Positions 63,169-64,000 of a DNA stretch of 64,000 bases are shown here, piece after piece (within the stretch, counting starts at the first letter, position 1; the number at the start of each line of letters is the position of its first letter). The stretch is from Dryocosmus kuriphilus (Eukaryota; Arthropoda; Insecta; Hymenoptera; Cynipidae), in NCBI GenBank assembly GCA_038277395.1, contig CM076193.1, positions 174,508,711-174,572,710 of the forward strand, given 5' to 3'. Under the pieces are notes generated by a model. That model made no database searches, was not told the DNA's origin, and saw only the letters and a list, made by a program, of their open reading frames with translations. Both the position numbers and the translations under genes were made by a program.

Positions 63169-64000
63169 ACACAGCCCCACAAAAAAAAAAAATTTTCTGA
63201 AGTCCAAGCTAAACCACCATACGCATACGTTTCTGAGGTCGCCGAATCCGAATCCGGGGTCAGTTTGACCCCATCAGGTCAGAATAAAGGTCAATTCAAG
63301 GTTAAAGTCAAAAAACCCGTTAGATGGGAGAAAACCTCGACTCTAAGACGTTTTTAGGGTCGGTGAATCCGAATCTGGGATCAATTTGACCCGGTAAGGT
63401 CAGTATCAAGGTGAACTCAAGGTCAAGATGAGAAATAATGATCTAATCAGTGTGAATTGTTACTCTAAGACGTTCCTGGGGTCGCTGAATATGAATCCAG
63501 GGTCATTTTGATTCCGCCAGACGGGGCTTAAGGTCATTCTAAGTTTAACAATTAAAAAAACGTTTAATTAGAGAAAACCTCTACTCTTATACGTTCTTGT
63601 GGTCGCTGAATCCAAATATGGGATAATTCCAGGGTCATGTTAATTCTAAAAAAGAGAAAAAATATTGAATCTGAGAAAGTCACTCTTCTAAAACGTCTCT
63701 GAGGTCGCTTAATCTGATTCAGGAGTCATTTTCACCACATCAGGTAAGGACCAGGATCAAAAGAAATTGTTTAAAATGATTTTGGTTACAATTTTTGAAT
63801 CGTTACATTGAATTTCGAAAGCTATAACTTGATTTAGTGTTTTTTTAGTTATCTAACCCTTTTGTCCTTTTTGTTTATGATTCCGAAGCAATGCTGTATT
63901 TGACGTTATCAGGTCAGGGTTGACGTTATTCCTTTACATGGGCAGTTGTGACAACAGAAGCGATATTTTATGCACCAACGATGCTCCCCTAAACTAGGGT
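63169..64000 (+). mobile_element. Long-TIR DNA transposon, copy 3 (cut by window end)
   Basis: Left end ACACAGCCCCACAAAAAAAA, then the same sub-repeated TIR (63169 to about 63870) and the start of the conserved non-coding region found at 10370-10500 in copy 2. Plus orientation, inside gene D intron 1. The ORF at 63088-63357 reads through the TIR and is an artefact. Confidence 0.88.

Overview
This window looks like insect (arthropod) nuclear DNA, and a hymenopteran would fit. It is AT-rich, its coding pieces are split by introns, and it carries mariner, Tc1-like, PIF/Harbinger, APE-type non-LTR and LTR-type elements. I see no bacterial operons, rRNA, intact tRNA or CRISPR array. Most of the 64 kb is transposable-element sequence, much of it nested. 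No complete conserved host gene is recognisable.

The most interesting content is a set of small spliced genes, inferred here from sequence alone. Four first exons are each exactly 55 coding nt. Each encodes an ~18-residue signal peptide, ends in phase 1 at a GT donor, and sits about 20 bp below a TATA + TCAGT-type initiator promoter: E (minus, 7773-7827), A (minus, 27508-27562), B (plus, 36064-36118) and D (plus, 62690-62744). A and B also have a matching 84-nt phase-1/phase-1 microexon (21810-21893 minus; 51402-51485 plus) and a short proline-rich terminal exon (21559-21683 minus; 51613-51725 plus). They predict secreted peptides of about 87 and 83 residues. A longer terminal exon that also starts PPPPPP-rich (58010-58563 plus) has the same acceptor phase. 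Introns and flanks are duplicated too, so the layout is <-E <-A | B-> D->, an inverted cluster centred near 28-36 kb and expanded by transposons.

Layout by region: 1-8.06 kb, gene E intron with a 3.9-kb long-TIR transposon, two mariners and E exon 1. 8.06-13.45 kb, an LTR-like segment, a degenerate tandem repeat and a second long-TIR transposon with an open 613-codon frame. 13.45-19.35 kb, flank plus a mariner split by a 4.1-kb LINE. 19.35-27.97 kb, gene A with a Tc1-like copy 3' of it and an ORF1-only LINE derivative in intron 1. 27.97-35.9 kb, the centre: mariner, two KRBA2/Ginger-like fragments, a SINE-like insert, a solo LTR with a 140-bp tandem array, an R1-like fragment and a MITE-like element with a tRNA-like sequence. 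35.9-51.73 kb, gene B, whose first intron holds a second LINE derivative, a Harbinger and a 4.7-kb foldback-like element. 51.7-59.3 kb, 3' flank, an IS630/Tc1-type element with sub-repeated TIRs and the long proline-rich exon. 59.3-64 kb, GC-rich tandem repeats, a probable solo LTR, a non-LTR tail, gene D exon 1 and a third long-TIR transposon cut by the window end.

The transposons supply most ORFs. Nearly all are dead through nonsense codons, internal deletions or lost catalytic residues. The exception by reading frame is the 613-codon transposase-like gene at 11052-12893.
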